A DNA stretch of 53,429 nt from positions 1-53,429 of the forward strand of contig NZ_JALDPT010000036.1 of NCBI RefSeq assembly GCF_022695515.1. The letters run 5' to 3'. Origin of the DNA: Phenylobacterium aquaticum. Lineage in GTDB: Bacteria; Pseudomonadota; Alphaproteobacteria; Caulobacterales; Caulobacteraceae. The translations under genes were made by a program, and so were the position numbers. The notes below the pieces were generated by a model that made no database searches, had not been told where the DNA came from, and saw only the letters and a program-made list of their open reading frames with translations. The first letter of the stretch is position 1. Every line of letters begins with the position of its first letter. Below, one piece after another: positions 16,675 to 25,270 of this stretch.

Positions 16675-18191
16675 TGGTCGCGGAAGGTGTGGCGGTGACG
16701 GGTTGGGACGAGACCGAGCGTCTGGCCGCGCTCGCCGCGACCGGCATTCTCGACACCCCGACCGAGCCCGCCTTCGACGATATCGTCCGCATCGCCAGCC
16801 TGGTGTGCCACGCCCCGATCGCGGTGGTGAACTTCGTCGCCGACACCCGCCAATGGTTCAAGGCCGAGGTGGGACTGGGCGCGCGGGAGACGCCGCTCAA
16901 TGTCTCGATCTGCGCCAAGGCCCTGCTGACCGACGGCCTGACCGTGGTCCACGACCTGACCCGTGACACCCGCTTCGACGCCAATCCCCTGGTGACCGGC
17001 GACCCCAATCTGCGGTTCTACGCCGGGGCCCGGGTGGATTCGCCGGAGGGCCTGCCGCTCGGCACGGTCTGCGTGCTCGACTATGCGCCCAGGCCCGAGG
17101 GGCTGAGCTCCGAGCAGCGCCAGACCCTGGAGGCCCTGGCGCGCCAGGTGAAGGCCCAGCTGGCCATCCGCACCCAGGCCCGCGCCCTGAGCGACAGCGA
17201 GGCCCGGTTCCGCGCCATCGCCGACTCCATGCCCCAGATGGTCTGGTCCACCCAGCCAGACGGCTTCCACGACTATTACAATGCGCGCTGGTACGAGTTC
17301 ACCGGCGCGCCCGCCGGCTCGACCGACGGGGAAGGCTGGAACGGCATGTTCCATCCCGAGGATCAGGACCGCGCCTGGGCCAAGTGGCGCCACTGCCTGG
17401 CGACCGGCGAGCCCTATGAGATCGAATACCGGCTGCGCCATCACAGCGGCGAATATCGCTGGACGCTCGGCCGGGCCCTGCCGATCCGCGACGCCGAGGG
17501 GCGGATCCAGCGCTGGTTCGGCACCTGCACCGACATCGACGCCGCCAAGCGGACCGCCCAGGAGCGCGAGCTGATCAGCCATGAGCTGAGCCACCGCATC
17601 AAGAACATCTTCTCGGTGATCTCCGGCCTGATCTCCCTCTCGGGTCGCCGCGAGCCGGCGCACCGCCAATTCGCCGACGCGCTGCGGGAACGGGTGGCGG
17701 CGCTCGGCCGGGCCCACGACTTCGTCCGGCCGCACAGCGAGCGCTCCCGCGCCGAGCATGTCGACACCACGGCCTTCACCCTGCTGGACGAGCTGTTCGC
17801 CCCCTACGCCCAGGGACACCCCGGCCGGTTCGTCATGACCGGCGACGATCTGGCGGTGGACGACCGGGCCGCGACGCCGCTGGCCCTGGTGTTCCACGAG
17901 CTGGCGACCAATGCCGCCAAGTACGGCGCCCTGTCGACGGAGCACGGTCGGGTGGAGATCACCGGTCGGAAGACCGATCAGACCTATGTCCTGACCTGGA
18001 CCGAGCGCGGCGGCCCGCCCGTCCCGCCCGACCCCGGCCCGCCAGGCTTCGGCACCACCCTGTCGCAGATCAGCGTCGAGGGTCAGCTCGGCGGCCGTCT
18101 GCAAAGGCGCTGGGCGCCCGAGGGACTTGAGGTGGTGGTCGAGGCCCCGATCGACGCCTTCACCCGCGCGACGCCGCGGATCGGGTCCTAG
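16674..18191 (+). CDS. Sensor histidine kinase, GAF-PAS-HWE architecture
   Basis: 505 residues, no membrane segments. GAF domain ~15-165 (FDDIVRIASLVCHAPIAVVNFV, SICAKALL, GTVCVLDYAPR), PAS/PAC ~175-295 (WNGMFHPEDQDRAWAKWRHCL, EIEYRLRHHSGEYRW), then the kinase core. The phosphoacceptor is H307 in ELSHRIKNIF. HWE markers are FHELATNAAKYGALS and WTERGG. HWE kinases commonly serve general stress or light responses in alphaproteobacteria. A cysteine typical of LOV flavin binding is not seen, so it is not obviously a photoreceptor. It faces a single-domain response regulator and overlaps it by 4 bp at the stop codons. A ribosome-binding-site hairpin sits at its start. Confidence 0.92.
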   Translation: MVAEGVAVTGWDETERLAALAATGILDTPTEPAFDDIVRIASLVCHAPIAVVNFVADTRQWFKAEVGLGARETPLNVSICAKALLTDGLTVVHDLTRDTRFDANPLVTGDPNLRFYAGARVDSPEGLPLGTVCVLDYAPRPEGLSSEQRQTLEALARQVKAQLAIRTQARALSDSEARFRAIADSMPQMVWSTQPDGFHDYYNARWYEFTGAPAGSTDGEGWNGMFHPEDQDRAWAKWRHCLATGEPYEIEYRLRHHSGEYRWTLGRALPIRDAEGRIQRWFGTCTDIDAAKRTAQERELISHELSHRIKNIFSVISGLISLSGRREPAHRQFADALRERVAALGRAHDFVRPHSERSRAEHVDTTAFTLLDELFAPYAQGHPGRFVMTGDDLAVDDRAATPLALVFHELATNAAKYGALSTEHGRVEITGRKTDQTYVLTWTERGGPPVPPDPGPPGFGTTLSQISVEGQLGGRLQRRWAPEGLEVVVEAPIDAFTRATPRIGS

Positions 18192-18607
18192 CCGAACAGG
18201 CGCAGGGCCTGGGGCGCCGGCAGGGGCGGAACCCGTCCCTCGCGGCGCTGGATCGCATAGCGCAGCACGCTGGCGCTGTCGCGGCTGGAGCAGGGCTTGG
18301 GCAGCACGCCGATCGCCCCTGCGACGCCGTCGCCGAGCAGCGAGGGATTGGCGGTCATGAACACCACCGTGATCCCGTGCTCGCGGGCCAGCCTCTGGCC
18401 GATCTCGATCCCCGTCTCACCGTCACGCAGATTGATGTCGACAAGCGCGATGTCCGCCCCCTTGGCCGCCAGGTCGAGGGCGCTCGGCTTGTCGGCGGCG
18501 ATGCCGACACATTCCAGGCCGAGATCGAGGGCCACGGCCTCCATGTCCAGGGCGACCAGGATCTCATCCTCGACGATCAGAACGGACTTGGTTTCAGCGT
18601 CTGGCAC
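18188..18607 (-). CDS. Single-domain response regulator
   Basis: 139 residues consisting of one receiver domain: acidic pocket E13/D14 (LIVEDEIL), phosphoacceptor D57 (IALVDINLRDGE), switch Thr in VVFMTANP and Lys in VLPKPCS. There is no output domain; the last ~20 residues are a basic/Pro-rich tail. Receivers of this type are common partners of HWE kinases, and this one is encoded convergently with one, sharing a CTAG stop overlap. It probably works by protein-protein interaction or as a phosphate sink. Confidence 0.92.
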   Translation of the reverse strand: MPDAETKSVLIVEDEILVALDMEAVALDLGLECVGIAADKPSALDLAAKGADIALVDINLRDGETGIEIGQRLAREHGITVVFMTANPSLLGDGVAGAIGVLPKPCSSRDSASVLRYAIQRREGRVPPLPAPQALRLFG

Positions 18608-18673
18608 GGCGACCTCCGACGGCTTGAAGCGTCGAGCCGGCGAATGGTTCCGAGTCCCGACCCAATCTGGGGG

Positions 18674-19036
18674 TCAGGCGGTGGCCGCCAGGGTGTGGAC
18701 ATAGACCTCGTTGAGCACGATGCGGTCGCCCTTAAGGATCACCAGGTCGAAGCCGCGCAGGGCCGGCGCCGCCTTGGCGTCCTCGCCGATCACGCAGTAC
18801 CAGCGGCCGCAGAAGCCGCCCGGGACCGGCCAGACCTCGTCGGGATCGTAGCGCATCGGCGGGGTCGCGCCGAACAGGCCGGTGAGATAGGCGCGCAAGG
18901 CCGCGTGGCCCTCGAGGCCGTGCGGAACCTGCTGGTCTGCATAGCGGCAGTCCGGCGCGTAGAAGCCCAGCAGGGCCTCGACGTCCTTGGCGCTCCAGGC
19001 GGCCAGCCAGCGGGCGTTGTAGTCGGCGATATCCAT
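18674..19036 (-). CDS. NTF2-like / SnoaL-like protein
   Basis: 120 residues, cone-shaped NTF2-like fold: DYNARWLAAWSAKDVEALLGFYAPDCRYAD, then GLEGHAALRAYLTGLF and FDLVILKGDRIVLNEVYVH. Such proteins are small-molecule isomerases, dehydratases or polyketide cyclases, or have no known activity. It starts 2 bp after the restored stop of the FAD monooxygenase, so the two are probably one operon acting on the same substrate. No catalytic assignment is possible. Confidence 0.82.
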   Translation of the reverse strand: MDIADYNARWLAAWSAKDVEALLGFYAPDCRYADQQVPHGLEGHAALRAYLTGLFGATPPMRYDPDEVWPVPGGFCGRWYCVIGEDAKAAPALRGFDLVILKGDRIVLNEVYVHTLAATA

Positions 19037-19038
19037 GG

Positions 19039-20273
19039 TCAGAGCTCCAGAACCCGGGCCCGTGCTCGGGCGTGAAGACGTCGGGCGGCAAGACCTCGGG
19101 GCCGGCCATGACCGCGATGGCGTGCGCTTTCAGCGAGGCGTCCGCGCTCGACCGCTCATGGTGGCGGCGCCGGCGCTCCGCGGCCGCGGGCCCGAACTCG
19201 GCGTCGAGGGCGGCGGTGAGCGCGGCCGAGAACCTGAGCCGCCGCAGCCGCTCGGCCCGCTCCTCGCCATAGGGGGCCAGCGCCGCGGCCGACCAGTCGT
19301 CGGAGGCCTTGAGGATCTCGCTGACCAGACGGACGTCGCGATAGGAGATCGACAGCCCCTGGCCGATGATCGGGTCGTTCCAGCCGGCGGCGTCGCCGAC
19401 CAGCACCGCGCCCTCGACGAAGGGCTGGTCGGTCCAGGCGTCGTTGTTGAAATAGCTCAGCAGCGGTCCGGCGGGGCGGGCCTCGGCCAGGATGCGATTG
19501 GCCGGCGCGCAGCGGGCGCGGAAGGCGGCCAGGAAATTGGCCGGCCCCTCGGCGCCGGCGAAGCGCCGACGCTGATCGAGGGCGTAGCTGCCATAGAGCC
19601 GCACCCGGCCGTCGCCTTGCGGAAAGGCCAGGAAGCCGAACTCGCCTTCCGCGCCGATCGCCTGACGGGTCGGGTCCCAGCCGTCCGCGCCCTCGACCAG
19701 CAGGCCGGCGAACATGTGGTGCGGCGGATCCTGGTGCGGCGGAATCCCGAGGCTTTCCCGCACGAAGGAGGCGCGGCCGTCGGCGCCGACCAGCAGGCGG
19801 GCGGTGGCGCGGTGCTCGCCCTCGGCGTCGGTCCAGGCGGCGAAGGGCTGGGCGCCCGCCCCGATCTCGGTCACCTGGGCGCCGCGGATCACGCGCGCGC
19901 CCGCCTCGCGGGCGGCGTCCATCAGGGTCTGGCAGTGACGCGGATGCCCCAGGCAGAGGGGTCCGGCTATGCCCTCGGCGAAGATCGAAAGCGGCAGGGT
20001 TTCGGCCTCGGAGGCCTCGGGCGACCGGCTCTCGTCATAGGTGACGTGGGTTTCGACATGGTGGCCGCCAGCCCCCATCAGCAGGTCATAGAGCCCGACC
20101 CGGACCACCTCCTTGACGCCCCAGGGGGCGATCCATTCGCCGCGCACCCGGTCCTCGAAGACCTCGGAGGCCTCCAGCACCAGGACCCGTGCGCCGGCCT
20201 GGGCCATGACCCGAGCGAGCGCCGAGCCGGCGACGCCGCCGCCGATGATGAGGAGATCGTAGTCCGCCGCCAT
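19039..20273 (-). CDS. FAD-dependent monooxygenase, last codons shifted by one missing base
   Basis: About 411 residues. FAD-binding GxGxxG: DLLIIGGGVAGSALARVMAQAG (~5-26). Second motif LLVGADGRASFVRESLG; third motif AVLVGDAAGWNDPIIGQGLS. This is the p-hydroxybenzoate hydroxylase/halogenase superfamily, which hydroxylates or epoxidises an organic substrate with NAD(P)H. The start at 20273 has GGAGG upstream. As given, the frame runs through into the next gene; adding one G to the GGG at 19059-19061 ends it as HGARVLEL and stop, 2 bp before the NTF2-like gene. The sequence defect is therefore probably an error. Confidence 0.8.
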
Positions 20274-20376
20274 GTCCGCCTCCCGGGAACGACCGGCGCC
20301 CTTGGCGCTCTGTCGCGGCATCAGGCCACGTGTTCCCCGGCGGAATGAAAACCGAAAGCGCGCAAATACAAAACGG

Positions 20377-20399
20377 CCCCCCGACCGAAGGTCGGGAGG
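20377..20399 (-). terminator. Rho-independent terminator of the flagellin gene
   Basis: On the minus strand a GC-rich stem (CCGACC/GGTCGG extended by further G-C pairs) with a very short loop (TTC) is followed by GTTTTG. It lies about 50 bp past the flagellin stop. Confidence 0.7.
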
Positions 20400-20449
20400 C
20401 GCCAAGGTTTTCTAAGCCCGGTGAGGGCTTTCGCCGTCTTTTCGGGCGA

Positions 20450-21277
20450 TTAACGGAAGAGCGACAGCAGGCCCGAGGACGAGCTGTTGGCGATGGACAA
20501 CGCCTGGACGCCCAGCTGCTGCTTGGTCTGCAGCGAGGTGAGGCGGGCGCTTTCCTTGGCCAGGTCGGCGTCGACGAGGTTGCCGACACCGGCGTCGATG
20601 GAGTCCTGCAGCTTGCCCACGAAGGTCAGGTGCGAGGCCAGCGACTTGGAGCCCGTGCCGAGCTTCGACAGCGCCGTCGAGACGTTGCTGATCGAGGTGG
20701 CGACGGTGGCGATCATGTTCGCCGCCGTGGTCTGGGTTCCGATCGAGTCAGTCGCCGCCACAGTGACGTTGCCGCCGCCGAGGGAGAGGTCCTGAGCCGC
20801 GACGGTCAGCTTGGAAGTGCCGTCCGCGTCGGCCAGGGCGGCGATGGTGGTGCCGCCGGACTTGATCATGTTCACGCCGTTGAAGGTGGCGTTGGTCACG
20901 GCCTTGCCGATCTGGTCGCGCAGGGCCTTGAAGTCTTCGTTCAGCGCGGTGCGCGAGGACGAGTCGAGGCTGGAGTCGGAAGCGGCCAGGGCCTTTTCCT
21001 TCATCTGCAGCAGCAGGTCCGACACGGCTTCACCGCCGGCGATGGCGACATCGACGGTCGATTGGCTGCGCTGGACGGAGTCCTTCACCGCGTTCAGCGA
21101 GCCGGAGGTCGAGCGCTGGTTCTGAGCGATAGCCCAGATGGCGCCGTTGTCCTTCGCCGAGGCCACCTTCTTGCCGGTGTTGATGCGGTTTTGAACCTGC
21201 ATCAGATCGGCCTGGGTGGAATTCAGGTTTTGCAGGGCGACCATCGCCCCGACATTGGTGTTGACGCTATTCGGCAT
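20450..21277 (-). CDS. Flagellin, Caulobacter-type short form
   Basis: 275 residues. N-terminal D0/D1 helices (SVNTNVGAMVALQNLNSTQAD, then NRINTGKKVASAKDNGAIWAI) and C-terminal D1/D0 (ADLAKESARLTSLQTKQQLG, ending SGLLSLFR) polymerise into the filament core. The variable middle is short and Thr/Ala-rich. It is close in length and sequence pattern to the multiple Caulobacter flagellins. ATG at 21277 is chosen over the adjacent TTG. It is a solitary gene with its own terminator. Flagellins in this group are usually late genes under sigma-54; no convincing promoter was seen. Confidence 0.95.
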   Translation of the reverse strand: MPNSVNTNVGAMVALQNLNSTQADLMQVQNRINTGKKVASAKDNGAIWAIAQNQRSTSGSLNAVKDSVQRSQSTVDVAIAGGEAVSDLLLQMKEKALAASDSSLDSSSRTALNEDFKALRDQIGKAVTNATFNGVNMIKSGGTTIAALADADGTSKLTVAAQDLSLGGGNVTVAATDSIGTQTTAANMIATVATSISNVSTALSKLGTGSKSLASHLTFVGKLQDSIDAGVGNLVDADLAKESARLTSLQTKQQLGVQALSIANSSSSGLLSLFR

Positions 21278-21655
21278 CAATCGGTCCTTTTCTCAGGTGT
21301 CCGGCCGTCATTTCGGCGGCCGCAGGCGTTTTGCCTGTCGCAACGGATAGCACCGCTTGATTATCGCCCGGTGAATCGGAGGAGAAAAGTTCTGCTGCGA
21401 AGTCCACTTTGAGATTTATACTGTAACGAGAGTTAATTTTAGGCGTTTAGATTTGATTCAGATTAACGAATGGCGCGGTACGCCACCCTTCTAGGTGGAA
21501 TTGGCGTTAATCTTCGTAAACGGCCATTCCGCTTTCTTAATAACGGGCGCCCTGGGCAATCGGCCTCATTGTGGGTCCGCGGCCCCGATGCGGGGAGTCG
21601 TGCTGTTGCCAGCAGGACCCGGCAGCGGGTCCCATGCCACCCTGGAGGAACTCCC
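21278..21655. other. Intergenic region between flagellin and secreted protein genes
   Basis: This 378 bp stretch contains no gene. It has a markedly AT-rich core (21410-21475), two GANTC sites (21373-21377 and 21455-21459), and a small hairpin CCACC/GGTGG (21483-21498). It must hold divergent promoters for flagellin and the secreted protein. A strong GGAGGA ribosome-binding site ends it on the plus side. Confidence 0.6.
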
Positions 21656-22213
21656 ATGAAATCATCGCTCGCCGCCCTCGTCGCCACGGCCCTTTGCGCG
21701 CTTGGCGGAACCGCCAGCGCCCAGACCGCCGGGGCCGCGCCGGTCGATCAGGCCGCCGTCACCGCGGTCAAGGCCTGCGCGGCCAACGCCCTGGGGAACC
21801 TGCCCTTCAACCCGCCGTCCCCCAGCCTGGACGCCGCGGGCGTGGTGCTGGCCGATTCCGGCTACGCGCCGGATCTTGCGGCCTTCAAGGACATCAAGCC
21901 GGCGGAGCGCTTCTCGGCCGCCGTCAACGCCGCCCAGGGTCAGATCATTCTGATGAGCGACCCCACCCGCCAGATCTGTCGTCTGGCGGTGGAGGACATC
22001 ACTCCGGCCCAGGTCGCCCTGGTCCAGGCCGCCGTCCGCGGCCTCGCCGCCGACTGGGTCCCGCAGTCCAATGGCGGCGGCGCGACCAGCTATTCCGGCA
22101 CGGTCAATGGATCGTCCCAGCTGATGTTCGAGGTCCGGGTTCCGGCTCCGAAGACCGGCTATGGCACGGCCAATTTCATCCTGACGGTGATGAACCCAGC
22201 GGGTCCGGGCTAG
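21656..22213 (+). CDS. Secreted protein of unknown function
   Basis: 185 residues. A signal peptide with basic start, hydrophobic core and cleavage near TASA|QT (residues ~1-22) predicts export to the periplasm. I do not recognise the mature domain. It has two cysteines (AVKACAAN and RQICRLAV) that could form a disulphide, and a Gly/Ser/Thr-rich C-terminal third (SNGGGATSYSGTVNGSS) likely to be beta-structured. The GGAGGAA ribosome-binding site is strong. It converges on an MGMT-like gene with a shared CTAG stop. Confidence 0.75.
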   Translation: MKSSLAALVATALCALGGTASAQTAGAAPVDQAAVTAVKACAANALGNLPFNPPSPSLDAAGVVLADSGYAPDLAAFKDIKPAERFSAAVNAAQGQIILMSDPTRQICRLAVEDITPAQVALVQAAVRGLAADWVPQSNGGGATSYSGTVNGSSQLMFEVRVPAPKTGYGTANFILTVMNPAGPG

Positions 22214-22791
22214 GTCCCCGGCCGTACGCCGATCGGCAGCCCGCCGAGATCATCGAACAGGCCGGGCGCATTGCTCAGCCTGGCCTGTTCGATCGAGAGC
22301 AGTTTCAGCTTGGTGTCTGTGCCGCCTGGCGCGGAGAAGCCGACCAGCTTGCCGCCGGCGCCCATGACCCGATGGCAGGGCACGACGATGGGCCAGGGGT
22401 TGCGGCCCATGGCCTGGCCGACCGCTCGGGCCTCCCGCGGCGCGCCGGCCGCCGCGGCGATCTCGCCATAGGTGCGGGTCTGTCCAGGCGGCACCGCGCG
22501 GGCGGCGGCATAGACCCGGATCAGGAAGTCGGAGAGCCCGCCCATGTCCAGGGTCACGCCGGTCAGATCGGTGCGGCCGTCGACCATCAGGGCGGTGATG
22601 GCCGAAATGGCGAAGGCGGCCTCCGGCGAGGGCGCCGCCGCGACGGCCGCCGGCCAGCGCCGGGCGATGCGGGCGCGGGCGGCGTCCCCGTCGCCCTCCG
22701 GCAGCAGGGTTCCGATCAGGCCGACCGGGTTCCAGACGACCCCGCAGAGGCCGATCGCCGTGTCGAACAGGGCGAAGCCGGGCGGGGTCAT
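22210..22791 (-). CDS. Methylated-DNA-[protein]-cysteine S-methyltransferase
   Basis: 193 residues. The C-terminal MGMT domain has VPPGQTRTYGEIAAAAG, ARAVGQAMGRNPWPIVVPCHRVMG (acceptor Cys in PCHRV) and GKLVGFSAPGG. This domain directly removes alkyl groups from O6-alkylguanine in a suicide reaction. The N-terminal half (~1-95) is longer than and diverged from E. coli Ogt. There is no Ada regulatory domain. It lies 8 bp downstream of the FKBP gene on the same strand and overlaps the convergent gene at the stop codon. Confidence 0.9.
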   Translation of the reverse strand: MTPPGFALFDTAIGLCGVVWNPVGLIGTLLPEGDGDAARARIARRWPAAVAAAPSPEAAFAISAITALMVDGRTDLTGVTLDMGGLSDFLIRVYAAARAVPPGQTRTYGEIAAAAGAPREARAVGQAMGRNPWPIVVPCHRVMGAGGKLVGFSAPGGTDTKLKLLSIEQARLSNAPGLFDDLGGLPIGVRPGT

Positions 22792-22799
22792 GGGCGGCG

Positions 22800-23318
22800 T
22801 CAGCCGTTGCCGATCCGCCCGACGCCCGGCAGGACGCCCAGCAGTTCGATCTTGAAGATCAGCACGCTGTTGGGGGGAATGTCGCCATTGCCCGCCCCTT
22901 CCTCGCCATAGCCCAGTTCCGGCGGGACAAAGAGGATCCACTGGTCGCCCGGCCGCATCAGCTGCAGGGCCTCGATCCAGGCGGGGATCAGACCATTGAG
23001 CGGGAAGGAGGCCGGGACGCCCCGGTCATAGGATGAATCGAACACCTTGCCGGCGAAGGGCTTGCCGGGCGGGCCCAGCAGCTTGCCCTCATAATGGACC
23101 TTGACCTCGTCCTGCTTGGCTGGACGCAGGCCGTCCTCGGGCCCGGACTTGATCACCTTGAACTGCAGGCCGTCGGGCAGGACATGGACCGCCGGGTCCT
23201 TGGCGTTCTCAGCCAAAAAAGCCTTGGCGGCGGTCATGTTGGCCGCGGCCAGCTTCTTGTCCGTGCCGCAACCGGCGAGCGCCAGGGCGCAGGCCAGAAG
23301 GACGAATAGGCGCTTCAT
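22800..23318 (-). CDS. FKBP-type peptidyl-prolyl cis-trans isomerase lipoprotein
   Basis: 172 residues. Lipoprotein signal with lipobox LALAGC (Cys ~17), so it is likely anchored in the envelope. A short helical spacer precedes an FKBP domain (~55-160) with VKVHYEGKLL, GKVFDSSYDRG, LIPAWIEALQLMRPGDQW and LFVPPELGYGEEG. It catalyses prolyl isomerisation during envelope protein folding. The N-terminal dimerisation region of FkpA/Mip is much reduced. It lies 9 bp downstream of ilvA, same strand. Confidence 0.92.
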   Translation of the reverse strand: MKRLFVLLACALALAGCGTDKKLAAANMTAAKAFLAENAKDPAVHVLPDGLQFKVIKSGPEDGLRPAKQDEVKVHYEGKLLGPPGKPFAGKVFDSSYDRGVPASFPLNGLIPAWIEALQLMRPGDQWILFVPPELGYGEEGAGNGDIPPNSVLIFKIELLGVLPGVGRIGNG

Positions 23319-23327
23319 GTTCAGGTC

Positions 23328-24536
23328 CTAGATGGTGCGGGGAGGATAGCCGGCGTGGCGCAGCGCATCCATGATCTCCTGGGTGTGCTGGGCGTCGCGG
23401 GTCTCCATGGTGACGTCGAACTCCGCGCCCTTGGCCGGCACGTCGAGGGACAGGCGGTTGTGCGCCACCTCGATGATGTTCGCGCCCATATTGCCGATGA
23501 TCGCCGAGACATTGGCGAGCAGGCCCGGGCGGTCGTCGCCGATGATGCGGATCGAGACCAGACGCTGGTCGCGGATCAGTTCGCGGGTCAGGACCGAGGC
23601 CAGGAGGCGGGTGTCGATATTGCCGCCGGTGATGATCAGGCCGCACTTCTTGCCGGCGAAGTGGCTGGGATAGGCCAGCAGGGCCGCCAGCGAGGCCGCG
23701 CCCGCGCCCTCGACCACCGTCTTCTCGACATTGCAGTAGAGGGCCACCGCGCGCTCGAAGTGCGGCTCCTCGATCAGCAGCACCTCGTCGATCAGCGGCC
23801 GGGCGATGGAATAGGAAAGCTCGCCCACGGTCTTGACCGCGATGCCCTCGGCGATGGTCGCCCCGCCGGCGCCCGGCGTGCCGTTCACGCCGCGCATCTT
23901 GGCGGTGAAGGACGGGTACATGGCCGGTTCGACGCCCACCACCTGGATATTGGCGTTGATCGACTTGGCCACGGTGGCGCAGCCGGCGATCAGGCCGCCG
24001 CCGCCGATCGGGATCGGCAGGACCTCGAGGTCGGGCTGGTCCTCCAGCATCTCAAGCGCCACGGTGCCCTGGCCGGCCATGACCTGCAGGTCGTTGAACG
24101 GGTGGACGAAATTGAGGTCGCGCTCCTGGCACAGCCGGTAGGCGACGGCCGAGGCCTCGTCGTAATTGTCGCCCTCCAGCACCACATTGGCGCCGTGCGC
24201 CCGGGTCTGCTGCACCTTCACGAAGGGGGTGTTGCGCGGCATGACGATGGTGACGGGGATGCCCAACCGGGCGGCGTGATAGGCCAGGCCCTGGCTGTGA
24301 TTGCCGGCCGAGGCCGCGATCACCCCGCGCTTGGCGACATTGTCCCCCAGCTGCAGCAGGGTGTTGAGCGCCCCGCGCTCCTTATAGGCCGCGGTGAACT
24401 GCAGGTTCTCGAACTTCACCCACACTTCCGCGCCGGTGATTTCCGAGAGCGTCCGGCTGTGCCGCAGGGGCGTGCGTTCAATATGCCCCTTCAGCCGGTC
24501 AGCGGCTGCGCGGACGTCGTCGAGGGAAAGGGTCAT
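23328..24536 (-). CDS. ilvA: Threonine ammonia-lyase (threonine dehydratase)
   Basis: 402 residues, short form. PLP enzyme deaminating threonine to 2-oxobutyrate, the first step to isoleucine, or acting catabolically. The PLP lysine is K52 in FTAAYKERGA, the glycine-rich phosphate loop is IGGGGLIAG, and a C-terminal ACT domain (~325-400: RIIGDDRPGLLANVSAIIG) suggests ligand control. With a single ACT domain it is between the catabolic TdcB (none) and biosynthetic IlvA (two). It is first in a run with FKBP and MGMT genes. Confidence 0.93.
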   Translation of the reverse strand: MTLSLDDVRAAADRLKGHIERTPLRHSRTLSEITGAEVWVKFENLQFTAAYKERGALNTLLQLGDNVAKRGVIAASAGNHSQGLAYHAARLGIPVTIVMPRNTPFVKVQQTRAHGANVVLEGDNYDEASAVAYRLCQERDLNFVHPFNDLQVMAGQGTVALEMLEDQPDLEVLPIPIGGGGLIAGCATVAKSINANIQVVGVEPAMYPSFTAKMRGVNGTPGAGGATIAEGIAVKTVGELSYSIARPLIDEVLLIEEPHFERAVALYCNVEKTVVEGAGAASLAALLAYPSHFAGKKCGLIITGGNIDTRLLASVLTRELIRDQRLVSIRIIGDDRPGLLANVSAIIGNMGANIIEVAHNRLSLDVPAKGAEFDVTMETRDAQHTQEIMDALRHAGYPPRTI

Positions 24537-24618
24537 GAGAACTTGGAGCCGGGGCAGGTGCGGAGGCGGCCACCTCTAATGGCGCAAGGCGTTGGGAGCA
24601 ATGGGCCTGGGTCGCGCC

Positions 24619-24876
24619 CTACTCCACCTGCTTGAGGATCTTCTCGACCGCCGCCAGGCGGGCGGGGACATCGGCGAGCGCGGTCTTCAGGCCGGCCAGG
24701 GCGGCGGCCGTCTCCGACTGGGCGGCGATCGCCTTCTCGGCGATCTGCCGATAGGCCTCTTCCGCGCCCGACCGGGCCTTGGCCTGCTGGATCGAGGCAT
24801 AGGCCCTCATGCCGAATACCAGGATCACGGTTCCGAGGATGAGGCTTATGGTGGTGAAGAAGACGGGGGCGGACAT
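24619..24876 (-). CDS. Small single-pass membrane protein with coiled coil
   Basis: 85 residues. One N-terminal helix (FFTTISLILGTVILVFGM, ~6-23) is followed by a long charged Ala/Glu/Lys-rich helix (QQAKARSGAEEAYRQIAEKA onwards) likely to form a coiled coil. No family recognised. It starts 11 bp after the ArsR-type regulator and is presumably co-transcribed and controlled by it. Confidence 0.75.
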   Translation of the reverse strand: MSAPVFFTTISLILGTVILVFGMRAYASIQQAKARSGAEEAYRQIAEKAIAAQSETAAALAGLKTALADVPARLAAVEKILKQVE

Positions 24877-24887
24877 GGGCGTTCCTA

Positions 24888-25223
24888 TCAGGTCTCGGAT
24901 TTTGCGGTCAGCGTCGCGGCCGCGGCGGTGATGGCGGCGGGGGTCAGGTCGAGCGCGAAGGGCGCGACCTCGAAATAGTTGAGCGCCTTGCCGTCGGCGC
25001 CGAGCTCCAGCTGGCTGGTGACCAGCCCCGCCTCCTCCAGCTTCTGCAGGTGCAGGTGCAGCAGGGGGCGGCTGATGCCGATCTCGCGGGCGAGCTGGCT
25101 GACATAGTTGCGTCCGCCCGCGCTGAGCGCCGCGATGATCCGCAGGCGGTGCGGACTGGCGAGCGCCGCCAGCCTGGCCAGCAGCACATCCCCGGCGGTC
25201 AGAGGCGGTGACGCATCTTTCAT
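24888..25223 (-). CDS. ArsR-family winged-helix regulator
   Basis: 111 residues. Winged-helix domain: LAALASPHRLRIIAALSAGG, then NYVSQLAREIGISRPLLHLHLQKLEEAGLV (recognition helix). There is no ELCVC-type metal site, so the signal is unlikely to be arsenic-like thiol metal binding. The closest match is the group of non-metal ArsR/HTH_20 regulators. It is followed 11 bp later by a small membrane protein gene. A perfect inverted repeat adjoins the start codon, consistent with autorepression. Confidence 0.88.
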   Translation of the reverse strand: MKDASPPLTAGDVLLARLAALASPHRLRIIAALSAGGRNYVSQLAREIGISRPLLHLHLQKLEEAGLVTSQLELGADGKALNYFEVAPFALDLTPAAITAAAATLTAKSET

Positions 25224-25224
25224 A

Positions 25225-25242
25225 TGTCAGAAATAACTGACA
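25225..25242. promoter_or_regulatory. Operator candidate of the ArsR-family gene
   Basis: TGTCAG (25225-25230), spacer AAATAA, CTGACA (25237-25242): a perfect 6-6-6 inverted repeat starting 2 bp upstream of the regulator's start codon. The AT-rich spacer and size match dimeric ArsR operators. Confidence 0.65.
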
Positions 25243-25270
25243 CGTTATGAATGTCAAGCCCGCGGCGGCG

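Noticed and set aside
18732..19038. C-terminal extension of the FAD monooxygenase reading through the NTF2-like gene.
   Set aside because: The extension is an out-of-frame shadow of the NTF2-like gene and disappears when one G is restored at 19059-19061.
21343..21370. Possible sigma-54 promoter for flagellin on the minus strand (GG-N10-GC spacing).
   Set aside because: Only the GG and GC positions and one more base match; the inner consensus bases differ, so it is no better than chance in GC-rich DNA.
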